NCBI GenBank assembly: GCA_910587245.1
Contig: CAJULX010000028.1
Location: forward strand, 1-26,046
Direction: 5' to 3'
DNA from: Candidatus Gastranaerophilales bacterium
Lineage (GTDB): Bacteria; Cyanobacteriota; Vampirovibrionia; Gastranaerophilales; Gastranaerophilaceae
DNA length: 26,046 nucleotides
Positions within the stretch are counted from its first letter, which is position 1; each line of letters opens with the position of its first letter. Below, in pieces: positions 14,369 through 22,954 of the stretch. The translations under genes and the position numbers were made by a program. The notes beneath the pieces are model-generated. The model searched no databases. It was not told the origin of the DNA and saw nothing but the letters and a program-made list of their open reading frames with translations.

Positions 14369-15568
14369 ATGGATTTAAAGAATAATGAAGTAAAACTTGA
14401 AGAACAATTTTTAAAACAGGCAATCGATATTTCAAAAGGTGCGGAAGTATTGCCAAACGGAGTTGAAGAACTTGCAAGAAAACTTCAGGAATCTTATTAT
14501 TCTAAAAAACCTTTAAGGGTAAAACTCGGTTTAGACCCTACACGTCCTGATTTACACCTTGGGCACACGGTTGTAATGAGAAAATTAAAGAAATTTCAGG
14601 ATTTAGGACATAAAATCGTTCTTATTGTGGGCGGTGCAACGGCGATGGTAGGAGACCCTTCGGGAAAATCCGAAACACGCCCCGCATTATCAAAAGAACA
14701 GGTTGCAGAAAATGCCAAAACCTATTTTGAACAGATGTCAAAGGTGGTAGATGTTAATAAGGCGGAAGTTCGAAATAATGCAGACTGGCTTCATTCAATG
14801 AGCTTTGTAGATTTTCTAAAGCTTGCATCAGCCACAACCGTTGCAAAATTAATGACCAGGGATGACTTTGCAAAAAGATATGCGGAAGGCCGCCCCATAA
14901 GCCCCGTAGAATTTTTCTATCCTTTAATGCAAGGGTATGACAGTGTTGCGGTGGATGCGGATATTGAATTCGGCGGAACAGACCAGAGATTTAACCTTTT
15001 AATGGGAAGAGATATCCAGACATTCTACGGCATGGATAAAATGCAGGTTGTTATGATGACCCCTTTAATCGAAGGTACGGACGGGGTTAAAAAAATGTCT
15101 AAAACATACCCCGAACACTGTATTTCATTAACGGAAGAGCCAAAAAATATGTACGGTAAATTAATGTCTATTCCTGATGAATTAATGGAAAAATATTTTA
15201 CACTTTTGACGGATATTGAATTTAACAAAGAAAATAACCCCAGAGATGAAAAAATGCGTCTTGCATACGAAATAACAAAAATGTACTGCGGCGCGGATGA
15301 AGCCGATAAGGCACAGAATGAATTTATAAATGTTGTTCAAAACAAAGGTGTGCCTGATGATATAGAAGAAATTAAGGTAAATTCCAACAATATTTTGGAT
15401 ATTTTGGTTGAATTGAATTTTGTTCAAAGCAAAGGGGAAGCTAAAAGGCTTATCACAGGCGGCGGTGTTAAATTCGAAGGCGAAAAAATAACCGATACAC
15501 AAGCCACACTTGATAAAGAAGGAATTCTTCAAGGCGGAAAAAGAAAATATGCAAAAATCAAATTTTAA
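14369..15568 (+). CDS. tyrS: Tyrosyl-tRNA synthetase
   Basis: Class I aminoacyl-tRNA synthetase that charges tRNA-Tyr in the cytoplasm; 399 residues. The HIGH signature is HLGH (63-66) after GLDPTRPDL; the KMSKS loop is KMSKT (242-246). The Tyr-site sequence FFYPLMQGYDSVAVDADIEFGGTDQ is intact. A C-terminal S4-type RNA-binding domain (from about residue 335: FVQSKGEAKRLITGGGV) completes the protein. Length and the DPTRPDLHLGH variant fit the TyrZ-like subgroup. AAGG lies about 12 bases before the ATG. The gene overlaps the start of cysE by 20 bases. Confidence 0.96.
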   Translation: MDLKNNEVKLEEQFLKQAIDISKGAEVLPNGVEELARKLQESYYSKKPLRVKLGLDPTRPDLHLGHTVVMRKLKKFQDLGHKIVLIVGGATAMVGDPSGKSETRPALSKEQVAENAKTYFEQMSKVVDVNKAEVRNNADWLHSMSFVDFLKLASATTVAKLMTRDDFAKRYAEGRPISPVEFFYPLMQGYDSVAVDADIEFGGTDQRFNLLMGRDIQTFYGMDKMQVVMMTPLIEGTDGVKKMSKTYPEHCISLTEEPKNMYGKLMSIPDELMEKYFTLLTDIEFNKENNPRDEKMRLAYEITKMYCGADEADKAQNEFINVVQNKGVPDDIEEIKVNSNNILDILVELNFVQSKGEAKRLITGGGVKFEGEKITDTQATLDKEGILQGGKRKYAKIKF

Positions 15569-16244
15569 AGACAAGAAAGACACAAAGGAAAATAAAAAAC
15601 ACCCTATAGCTTTAATACGCGGAATAAAAAGGGTTTTATCCGATATTGAAAATATTAAAGATAAAGACCCTGCAGCAAAAAGCGTCTTTGAAATTATTCT
15701 TTTATACCCCGGGTTTCATGCGCTTTTAGCCTACAGAATTGCAAATAAATTATTAAAATGGCACATTCCTTTTTTACCAAGGCTTATATCGCAAATTGCA
15801 AGATTTTTTACAGGGATTGAAATTCACCCCGGAGCAGTTATCGGTGAAAAATTTTTTATAGACCATGGCATGGGTGTTGTAATAGGGGAAACTACAATAA
15901 TAGGAGATAACGTTCTTGTTTATCAGGGTGTAACACTCGGCGGAACAGGGAAAGACCACGGAAAGCGCCACCCAACCATAGGAAATTTCGTTACGATAGG
16001 TGCAGGCGCCAAGGTTTTAGGCAATATTACAATTGAAGATAATTCAAACATAGGCGCAGGAAGCGTTGTAATAGATAATGTACCCGAGCATTCAACAGTG
16101 GTTGGTATCCCCGGGCGAATTGTACAGCAGAGATTTTTTATTCAGGGGCAATTATTACACAATAAAATCCCCGACCCCGTTACATGCCAGCTAAATCGTC
16201 TTACTTATGAAATAAAAGAAATCAAAGACAAAATAAATAATTAA
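15549..16244 (+). CDS. cysE: Serine O-acetyltransferase
   Basis: Transfers acetyl from acetyl-CoA to L-serine, giving O-acetylserine for cysteine synthesis. It has 231 residues: a lysine-rich start, a helical domain with the signature PGFHALLAYRIANKLLKW, then a left-handed beta-helix (GIEIHPGAVIGEKFFIDHGMG, VVIGETTIIGDNVLVYQGV). TLGGTGKDHGKRHP and the tail GSVVIDNVPEHSTVVGIPGRIV are diagnostic. Active-site Asp and His lie in the IDHG segment and the later KRHP. It is a short form (E. coli is ~273). The chosen ATG at 15549 lies 20 bases inside tyrS, in another frame. No cysteine synthase gene adjoins it, so the link to tyrS is positional. Confidence 0.93.
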   Translation: MQKSNFKDKKDTKENKKHPIALIRGIKRVLSDIENIKDKDPAAKSVFEIILLYPGFHALLAYRIANKLLKWHIPFLPRLISQIARFFTGIEIHPGAVIGEKFFIDHGMGVVIGETTIIGDNVLVYQGVTLGGTGKDHGKRHPTIGNFVTIGAGAKVLGNITIEDNSNIGAGSVVIDNVPEHSTVVGIPGRIVQQRFFIQGQLLHNKIPDPVTCQLNRLTYEIKEIKDKINN

Positions 16245-16271
16245 AAAAAATCCTCTTTTTAAAAAGAGGAT
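16243..16271 (-). terminator. Terminator between cysE and the convergent Gly-rich gene
   Basis: A perfect 22-base palindrome, ATCCTCTTTTT/AAAAAGAGGAT (16250-16271). On the minus strand it is followed by a run of eight T, so it mainly ends the 16328-17152 gene. On the plus strand it is followed by AAGTTTTTG and lies 6 bases after the cysE stop, so it may serve both. Confidence 0.85.
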
Positions 16272-16327
16272 AAGTTTTTGTTTAAAGTTTTTTAAGGAGT
16301 TTAGTTTAAAATAAATCTTTTTTGTTC

Positions 16328-17152
16328 TTATGCACTTGCTGAATTATCGGTCGCTTTATTAAACAGCCATTTTCCTGCAACACATGCCAAACCTATTGCA
16401 GCACCTGCTATTGCAACCCATTTTACTTTGCTGCCTTTAAGGTTTTTCGCTTTATTCCAAAGTTCTTTTCCTGCAGCGCCCAGTGTTTTTCCAAACCCGT
16501 CTGATGAAGCCGCTGCGCTTTTAGCTGTTTTCCAGCTTTTTGAAACCGCTTTGAGTCCTGAAGCCGCAAGAGCAATTCCTGCACCGCCCGCTGCCGCGCC
16601 TGCGCCTTTTGCAAAAGTATCTGAATTTGGAACGCTTTTGCCTGTAATATCGGCTTTAAGGTCAGCTTTGCTGCTTGATTGACAAAGGAATATTGAAAGA
16701 GGGTTAGAATTTTTAAGACCGGATATAAAAGAAGAATCGGCATATCTTGAAACATCACCGAGAAGCGTAGAACCGCATGCGGTTGCATACTGGCTTTGAA
16801 CCATAGTTCTGATATAGCTTTCATCATAACCTTGATACTGGCTTAATTCAGACATATTATCAACAAGATCGTTAAATGCTGCAATAGCATCATCGCTTCT
16901 TCCGTCTTGAAGCATATCTTTAATTGTCTGGCATTCTAAATTTAAAGATGCATTTTCAGCACTTTGTAAATTAGAATAAGACTGCTGGGTTGTTCTTAAT
17001 GAATAGCTGTTTGCGATGGATGTTTTTGCATTTTCCACATAGGTGCTGTCGGAAAGACCGCCATAATAGCCGTATCCGCCATACCCTGAGGTGCCTCCGG
17101 TTATTAAACCGAGCCCGTTCAATGAGCTGTAGCCCGTAAACCCTATAGTCAT
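16328..17152 (-). CDS. Gly-rich protein with two glycine-zipper-like segments, unknown function
   Basis: 274 residues, not recognised. The N-terminus carries a GFTGYSSLN signature followed by a Gly/Tyr-rich stretch (GGTSGYGGYGYYGG, residues 19-32). Residues 40-165 are helical and polar (Gln/Ser/Asp-rich). Residues ~181-200 (AKGAGAAAGGAGIALAASGL) and 244-264 (KWVAIAGAAIGLACVAGKWLF) are small-residue hydrophobic segments with GxxxG-like spacing, separated by a lysine-rich helical linker. There is no classical signal peptide. GGAAGGAAG lies about 8 bases before the ATG, so expression may be strong. It stands alone between two terminated or divergent units. The shape would fit a structural or membrane-inserting secreted protein, but this is inference. 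Confidence 0.75.
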   Translation of the reverse strand: MTIGFTGYSSLNGLGLITGGTSGYGGYGYYGGLSDSTYVENAKTSIANSYSLRTTQQSYSNLQSAENASLNLECQTIKDMLQDGRSDDAIAAFNDLVDNMSELSQYQGYDESYIRTMVQSQYATACGSTLLGDVSRYADSSFISGLKNSNPLSIFLCQSSSKADLKADITGKSVPNSDTFAKGAGAAAGGAGIALAASGLKAVSKSWKTAKSAAASSDGFGKTLGAAGKELWNKAKNLKGSKVKWVAIAGAAIGLACVAGKWLFNKATDNSASA

Positions 17153-17225
17153 ACTAAACTTCCTTCCAATATTATTAACTTTAAACTAACCTTACATTTT
17201 AATAAAAACAATTTAAATTCAGAAA

Positions 17226-17254
17226 TTGACATGGTTTGAGCGTTTTTGTTAATA
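17226..17254 (+). promoter_or_regulatory. Candidate promoter of the pilT operon
   Basis: TTGACA (17226-17231), a 17-bp spacer and TTAATA (17249-17254). This would give a leader of about 130 bases before pilT at 17392. A second AT-rich TATGAT/GTTATAC cluster near 17333-17348 could be a closer alternative without a good -35. Confidence 0.5.
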
Positions 17255-17391
17255 ATTCTTAACATTATTTAAAAAAGGAAACAAATAGGTTACAAAATAT
17301 GTAACAAAAATGACCAAAAAGCTAATGTAATGTATGATATTGTTATACACATGCAGTTTTAGTATTATTTTTAAAAGAACAATGGAAAAAT

Positions 17392-18498
17392 ATGTTTAAT
17401 ATAGAGGAATTTTTAACAAGAGTAAACAAAACAAAAGCTTCGGATATTCACCTGAAAGTGGGAAAACAGCCTTCGCTTCGAATATCAGGAAATATTATAA
17501 AAATTGACGAGCCCGTTATTACAAAGGAAGACTTTGAAAATATTTTAAAAACAATGCTCTACGGCGACCTTGTTGAAAAAATTAAAGCAAGAAGCGACAT
17601 AGATTTTACATATGAAATTCCGAATGTTTCAAGATACAGGGTAAATTACTGCAAAGAATTAGGATATCCGAAATTAACATTAAGAACAATTCCCTATCAA
17701 ATCCCGACACTTGAAGAACTTGCACTGCCTGATTCGCTTGAAGTATTTACAAAATACAATAACGGAATTGTTTTAATCACGGGGGCTACAAGTTCCGGTA
17801 AATCTACCACGATTGCCTCTTTAATAGAAATTATAAACAAAGAAAGACCGAAACATATAATCACGATTGAAGACCCGATTGAATTTTTGTATACGGATAA
17901 AAAATCTTTAATAACGCAAAGAGGTGTGGGAGTTGATGTAAATTCATTTTCAGACGGTATAAAATATGCCCTGAGACAAGACCCCGATATTATACTTGTG
18001 GGTGAAATCAGAGACAGAGATACTATGGAAAGCGCATTAAATGCCGCAGAAACCGGGCACCTTGTATTTTCCACAATACACACAAATTCGGCCTCCCAAA
18101 CAATAAACAGAATACTCGGGCTTTTTGACGATTCAACAAGAAGTTTTATAAGGGACAGATTTGCAAAGGTTTTAAGAGGAACAATAGCACAAAAATTAAT
18201 CCCGACAATGGAAAATAAGGGCAGAGGCGGGCTTGTTCCCGCGCTTGAAATTATGGCAAGCACTCCCGCTATTGTTGATTATATACAAAAAAATCAGCTT
18301 GAAGATATAGAAATGCTGATTAAAAGAGGCGGATATCAGAATATGGTATCAATGAACGCTTCAATATTCAAGCTCTATAAAGGCGGTATAATAAGTAAAG
18401 AAGAAGCACTGAATGCAACGGACGATGAGGTTGAATTAAATCAATTAATGAGGGGCATATACCATGGAAGCCAGACCCCCGTTGATGATTTGTTATAA
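17392..18498 (+). CDS. pilT: PilT-family twitching-motility ATPase
   Basis: A 368-residue hexameric secretion-type ATPase, normally the retraction motor of type IV pili at the inner face of the cytoplasmic membrane. The N-terminal PAS-like domain begins with the PilT signature KASDIHLKVGKQPSLRISG. The core has Walker A GATSSGKST (131-139, Lys137), the Asp box IITIEDPIEF, Walker B DIILVGEIRD (199-208, Glu205) and the His box GHLVFSTIHTNSA. The C-terminal region retains the family's later helices. No pilin, PilB or PilC gene is in the window. The next gene follows after 18 bases. Assignment as PilT over PilU or another GspE member rests on the N-terminal signature and length. Confidence 0.93.
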   Translation: MFNIEEFLTRVNKTKASDIHLKVGKQPSLRISGNIIKIDEPVITKEDFENILKTMLYGDLVEKIKARSDIDFTYEIPNVSRYRVNYCKELGYPKLTLRTIPYQIPTLEELALPDSLEVFTKYNNGIVLITGATSSGKSTTIASLIEIINKERPKHIITIEDPIEFLYTDKKSLITQRGVGVDVNSFSDGIKYALRQDPDIILVGEIRDRDTMESALNAAETGHLVFSTIHTNSASQTINRILGLFDDSTRSFIRDRFAKVLRGTIAQKLIPTMENKGRGGLVPALEIMASTPAIVDYIQKNQLEDIEMLIKRGGYQNMVSMNASIFKLYKGGIISKEEALNATDDEVELNQLMRGIYHGSQTPVDDLL

Positions 18499-18516
18499 GA
18501 GGAGAGGATAAAAAAT

Positions 18517-20031
18517 ATGGCACCGTTTCCGGAATCCGAGGATATGACCATAAAAAGGCTCATGGTAGCGTTAAGAAAAAACGATTACCAGCTTTTAAAA
18601 ATGGGAACATACAAACTCCATGAAAAGTTTCATACAGGACATGAATTTGAACTTACGGATGATTTAAGGCGAATTCTTGAAACCATGAAAGAAAAACAAT
18701 ATCCGCCTGAAATTTCGGATATTTTATGCTCTACAATTGAAGATATTTTATCTAAAAAAGCGGTGCAGGCAATTTCAAAAGAAAATCAAATTCTCTCTGC
18801 AGACAGCGGAAAAACAGCAATGCCTCAAACTCTTCAATCAGGTACCGAAGACATTAAAGAACTTGCGGGCATAATAAACCAAAATACTGCCGCAAGCGGT
18901 ATTCAAACATTTGAAGAAATTAAGCCCATACAGACCACTTTAAGAGAGGTTAATCAGGTTCAAATAAACAACACTCCCGCTCCTCAGCCCGCACAGACAT
19001 ATCGCAGCACTCCGCAAAATACCTCCAGAAATATATACTATGCTCCTTCGGCGCAAAATACTCCCGTACAGCCAAATTCTGCGGGCACGGTATATCAAAA
19101 TACGCAAACATATTCAGCACCTCAGCCGCAAGTACAGGTTCAACCTCAGCAGGTACAATATCAAAACCAGCCGCAAATTCAGCCTCAAATGCAGCCTGCT
19201 CCCGCAAAGGAAGAAGAATACAGTGTTAAAAACATTGCCGTATTTTATGATGATTACAAAAATGATATAGATTTTTCAGATGTAAAAGATTACAAAAATA
19301 ATCTGAATTTTCTTTTCTCAAAAAATCAAAACGGGCAGGATTACAACATCTTAAAACAGATTTCATCCTTAACCCAGACGCTTGATACGAATGCATCGGA
19401 TGTTGATAAAATTATCTCAATGCTTACGACATCAAAAGGCAAAGTTTCTTTTATAACAGCATCTCAAAGCCAGAATATATCAAAAATTTTCTATGAAAAA
19501 AATATTGATTTCGATATTCCTTTTGTTAAAAAAGCAAAAGCACAAAATAAAGATGCCGCATTTGATTTAATACCTATGAACGGCTCAACGAATATTTTTG
19601 TATGTTCAAACTGTAATATGAGAACCTTAAAAACGGATTTTAATACAAGAACCTTGAGCGTTCAGTGCCCGCACTGCGAAGGCGCGGCATTTCCCGATAT
19701 TTATGCGATAAATTCATACAACCCTGACTGCAACCCAGTTTTCTGGCACAGGGCATTTGCAGCGCTTGTAAAATCGCAGATATGGATTCTTGTAAATCCG
19801 CCTCTGGATGAGAATAAAGAAATTATTTTTGATTTTATAAAAACCGCTTATGATGCGGGACGACCTTCAAAAATCTATATTTTATCGAAAGAAAACGATA
19901 AAAAAGAATTTTACAGACAGATGTTTAAATCAGTCAATGAAAATTGCGAAGTTAAATTCAATTTTTCAGATCAGGATAAACTTTGCGAAGAATTTATTAA
20001 TGAAGAAATTATAAGAAAAGTCTTTGCATAA
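18517..20031 (+). CDS. PilT-linked protein with zinc ribbon; possible degenerate sirtuin-like domain
   Basis: 504 residues, no known name. Residues 1-75 are helical and charged. Residues ~140-235 are a low-complexity Pro/Gln-rich linker (VQVQPQQVQYQNQPQIQPQM). Residues ~240-504 form a folded region with a CX2C-X17-CX2C zinc site (Cys363, Cys366, Cys384, Cys387). This region follows the sirtuin order: FITASQSQNIS (312-322, compare TQNID), MNGSTNIFVCSNC (compare LHGS...C..C), CPHCEGAAFPDI (compare CP.C.G.LRPDV), then a strand WILVNPPL and YILSKEN (compare the late NAD-site strands). The catalytic His of sirtuins would be Asn355, and no GAGIS glycine loop is seen, so deacylase activity is unlikely. 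SD AGAGGA lies about 9 bases upstream. It is probably an adaptor tied to the pilus motor. Confidence 0.7.
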   Translation: MAPFPESEDMTIKRLMVALRKNDYQLLKMGTYKLHEKFHTGHEFELTDDLRRILETMKEKQYPPEISDILCSTIEDILSKKAVQAISKENQILSADSGKTAMPQTLQSGTEDIKELAGIINQNTAASGIQTFEEIKPIQTTLREVNQVQINNTPAPQPAQTYRSTPQNTSRNIYYAPSAQNTPVQPNSAGTVYQNTQTYSAPQPQVQVQPQQVQYQNQPQIQPQMQPAPAKEEEYSVKNIAVFYDDYKNDIDFSDVKDYKNNLNFLFSKNQNGQDYNILKQISSLTQTLDTNASDVDKIISMLTTSKGKVSFITASQSQNISKIFYEKNIDFDIPFVKKAKAQNKDAAFDLIPMNGSTNIFVCSNCNMRTLKTDFNTRTLSVQCPHCEGAAFPDIYAINSYNPDCNPVFWHRAFAALVKSQIWILVNPPLDENKEIIFDFIKTAYDAGRPSKIYILSKENDKKEFYRQMFKSVNENCEVKFNFSDQDKLCEEFINEEIIRKVFA

Positions 20032-20103
20032 AAATAGTTTCTTCACTGACTTTTCCTCCGCTCCTTTATAAAAGGCACAAAATATTAGCAATTACGGATA
20101 AAA

Positions 20104-20892
20104 ATGAATAACAATACCTTTGTAACAGATGCAATAAATATAAAATCTTATCCTTTGAGCGAAAATGATAACATTGTTGTTATGTTTTCAAAAGATAAAG
20201 GATTAATTAAAGGTGTTGCAAAAGGAGTGAAAAAACCAAAAAGCAAACTCGGGGCAAGAATGCAGTCTCTTGTGTGCAACAAGCTTATGTTAAATCAGGG
20301 CAAAAACCTTGATGTTATAAGAGAAGCACAGGCCATTAATCCTTTTAATAAATTAAGACATGACCTTGATAAATTAAATTATTCAATTTATATAACGGAA
20401 ATTATCGGAAACTTTTGCAGAGAAAATACCGAAGAAACGGAAGATGTTAATAAAAATATTTACGAGCTTTTTTATAAAACGCTTGAAAATATTTCAAATG
20501 CTGAAGACAACGTTCATATTCTGCTTTCCGTTGTAAAATTTCAATTAAAATTTATGAAAATGATAGGATTCGGGCTTGAATTATCGCACTGCTTAAAATG
20601 CTCCGCACCGATTAATGAAGAATCTTATTTTTCATTCGATAACGGCGGAGTTATATGCAGGCACTGCCTTGAAGAATCGGCAAATATGGAGCACAAAATA
20701 AGAATTCATATTAAAATAAAAGAATTTTTGTGCGAATTGCTTAATTTTGATATCAATAAATCAACAAAATACGATAATCTTGTTAATGAAAAAGTGGTAT
20801 CAAGCTGTTTTAATCTTTTAAGAAAATATATAGACAATCAAACGGGTAGAGAGTGCAAGGCTTTAAAAGTTCTTGAAATGACAAAGGTGTAA
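20104..20892 (+). CDS. recO: DNA repair protein RecO
   Basis: A 262-residue recombination mediator that, with RecR, loads RecA onto SSB-coated single-stranded DNA. The N-terminal OB fold contains the signature KDKGLIKGVAKGVKKPKSKLG (residues 30-50), followed by a helical domain. A zinc site is formed by Cys163-x2-Cys166 and Cys185-x2-Cys188, the cysteine set of many RecO proteins (E. coli lacks it). Only a weak GGA precedes the ATG. It lies 72 bases after the zinc-ribbon gene and 5 bases before the TPR gene, so recO is embedded in an envelope-type operon. Confidence 0.92.
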   Translation: MNNNTFVTDAINIKSYPLSENDNIVVMFSKDKGLIKGVAKGVKKPKSKLGARMQSLVCNKLMLNQGKNLDVIREAQAINPFNKLRHDLDKLNYSIYITEIIGNFCRENTEETEDVNKNIYELFYKTLENISNAEDNVHILLSVVKFQLKFMKMIGFGLELSHCLKCSAPINEESYFSFDNGGVICRHCLEESANMEHKIRIHIKIKEFLCELLNFDINKSTKYDNLVNEKVVSSCFNLLRKYIDNQTGRECKALKVLEMTKV

Positions 20893-20897
20893 ACTTT

Positions 20898-22949
20898 ATG
20901 AAAAAAAACAAAAAAACAATTGTATTGTATCTTGCATTATGCCTTACGGCATTTAATTTCAGCGCAAACAATTCCTGCTTTGCCGAAATGACGGAAGAAG
21001 CCGGCGAATTATACAATCAGGCCATAAAATTTGAAAACGAAGAAAGATATGAAGATGCGCTTGATATGGTATTAAAGGCATTAAATACATCCTATGATGA
21101 TATTGTTTTAATTACAAAACTCGGCGGTCTGTACGCACAGCTTGGCGAATTAAACAAAGCCGCACAGGTTTATACTAAAGCCATACAATTAAACCCTGAG
21201 GATGCTTTTTTACATATAAGTATTGCAAACATATATGAACAGCAGGGAAAATACGAAGAAGCCTTTAATTCTTATTACAGAGCAATGAATTTATCCCCGA
21301 ATTACAGATATAACTATTTAAACCTTGCCAATACAAAATATCTTGCAGGACATTATGAAGAAGCAATTAAATATTACAGAATATACCTGCAGGATTACCC
21401 GAATTCACTTGAAGCAAGATGTGCAATTGCAAACAGTTATTTAAACTTAAGAGAGTATCAAAAATCGATAGATGAATTTGAAAAAGCAAAAGAAATGGAT
21501 ACCAAAGCCTTTAAAGATTATGAGAGCCTCGGACTTGCGTATTTAAGGGATAAACAGCATCTAAAAGCAAAAGAAATGTTTTTAAAAGCAGTTGAAAAAA
21601 ACCCCGATGATTATATGGCATACGGAAATCTTGCAATTGTACAGACTCATTTAAAAGAAAATGAAAGTGCCTTAGAAAATTATAAAAAAGCATTTTCGCT
21701 TCACCCCGGGCTTGAAAATTTAAAATTTGATTATGCAAGCCTGCTTGCTTCAATGGGCAGAAGCGATGAGGCGATTAAAGTTTATCAAGAATATATAAAA
21801 GCGTATCCTGAAGATTCAAGCGCTTATTTAAACCTCGGTATTTTATATCAGAATGCAAACAATCCTAAATATGCAATAGCCGTATTGCAGGAAGGGGTTA
21901 AAAAGTCACAGAGCAATACCCAAAATAAAACCATAAAAAACGAACTTGCAAAAAGCTACTATCAAAACGGCGAATTTTCAAAAGCAATAAGCATATATGA
22001 TTCAATACTTCTTATTGAGCCTGAAAATTTAAGAGCACTTTTTAATAAGGGTTTATCTTTAACCGGAGAAAAGAAATTTGTTGAGGCAGACAGAATATTT
22101 AAAAAGGTAAATAACGCTGATATTAGCGAGCTTGAAAAATACGGCATAACTCAGCTTGATATTAAAAAGAGCATTTCAGGGAATATGACGGCACAGGCAA
22201 ATTACCTTAAAGATAAGCGTGAATTTGAAAAAGCAAAAGATATATACACAAAAGCAATCGCCGAGGACAATCAAAATACTGATGCTTATTTAGGACTCGC
22301 ATCTGCCTATGAAGGGCTTGATAACAGCGAAAAAAGCACGGAAGCTTATAAACAGGCGGCTTCGATTGAACCTGAGAACCTTGATATTATGCTAAAATAC
22401 GGCGAAAGCTTATCAAAAAACAATCAGGATACGGAAGCTCAGGATACATTCAAGAAAATTTTAGAAGCTGATGAAACTTATTATGAAGCAAGAATTGCTC
22501 TTGCAGACAACTATTCAAAGGTAAAAAATTACAAAGACGCTCTTGGTGAATATCTTAAGGCGCTGGAAAATAACAGCGGAGATGACGGACTTTATATAAA
22601 AATAGGAAATACCTATAAATATTTAAATGAAGGTCAAAACGCCATAACATATTATACAAAAGCGCTTGAAGCCAACCCCGATAATGAAAATGCTTATTTT
22701 AACGCAGGGCTTGTAAGATATGATTTAAATGATTTTAAAAAGGCAATTGAAGATTTTAAAAAGGCAATTGAATTGAAAAAAGATTTTGCTTTTGCTTACT
22801 GGGCATTGGGCGCCTGTTATGAAAAACTGGATAAGCCCGATGATGCCATTTATAACTATGAAAAATTCATAGAATTTTCTAAAGATAAAGAACTCATAAA
22901 ATCCACAAAAGAAAAAATCCGCAATTTATACAGCAGCCTGACATATTAA
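20898..22949 (+). CDS. Exported tetratricopeptide-repeat protein
   Basis: A 683-residue protein with a signal peptide (KKNKKTIVLYLALCLTAFNF...CFA, cleavage near residue 29) and then about 17 consecutive TPR-type helical hairpins from residue ~35 to the end. Canonical units such as AQVYTKAIQLNPEDA, AIKYYRIYLQDYPNS and AIEDFKKAIELKKDFA are visible. No enzymatic domain is present. The final repeats hold a perfect 21-bp duplication (22731-22772). TPR arrays act as protein-binding scaffolds; in the periplasm they often serve pilus or outer-membrane assembly (PilF-like), which would fit pilT upstream, but no partner can be read. It starts 5 bases after the recO stop; AAAGG overlaps the recO end. 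Confidence 0.9.
   Translation: MKKNKKTIVLYLALCLTAFNFSANNSCFAEMTEEAGELYNQAIKFENEERYEDALDMVLKALNTSYDDIVLITKLGGLYAQLGELNKAAQVYTKAIQLNPEDAFLHISIANIYEQQGKYEEAFNSYYRAMNLSPNYRYNYLNLANTKYLAGHYEEAIKYYRIYLQDYPNSLEARCAIANSYLNLREYQKSIDEFEKAKEMDTKAFKDYESLGLAYLRDKQHLKAKEMFLKAVEKNPDDYMAYGNLAIVQTHLKENESALENYKKAFSLHPGLENLKFDYASLLASMGRSDEAIKVYQEYIKAYPEDSSAYLNLGILYQNANNPKYAIAVLQEGVKKSQSNTQNKTIKNELAKSYYQNGEFSKAISIYDSILLIEPENLRALFNKGLSLTGEKKFVEADRIFKKVNNADISELEKYGITQLDIKKSISGNMTAQANYLKDKREFEKAKDIYTKAIAEDNQNTDAYLGLASAYEGLDNSEKSTEAYKQAASIEPENLDIMLKYGESLSKNNQDTEAQDTFKKILEADETYYEARIALADNYSKVKNYKDALGEYLKALENNSGDDGLYIKIGNTYKYLNEGQNAITYYTKALEANPDNENAYFNAGLVRYDLNDFKKAIEDFKKAIELKKDFAFAYWALGACYEKLDKPDDAIYNYEKFIEFSKDKELIKSTKEKIRNLYSSLTY
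22731..22772 (+). repeat. Perfect 21-bp tandem duplication in the TPR gene
   Basis: Two adjacent identical 21-base units (22731-22751 and 22752-22772) encode DFKKAIE twice. The unit is a multiple of three, so gain or loss would keep the frame. In the TPR register both copies occupy normal helix positions. Confidence 0.9.
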
Positions 22950-22954
22950 ATTTT

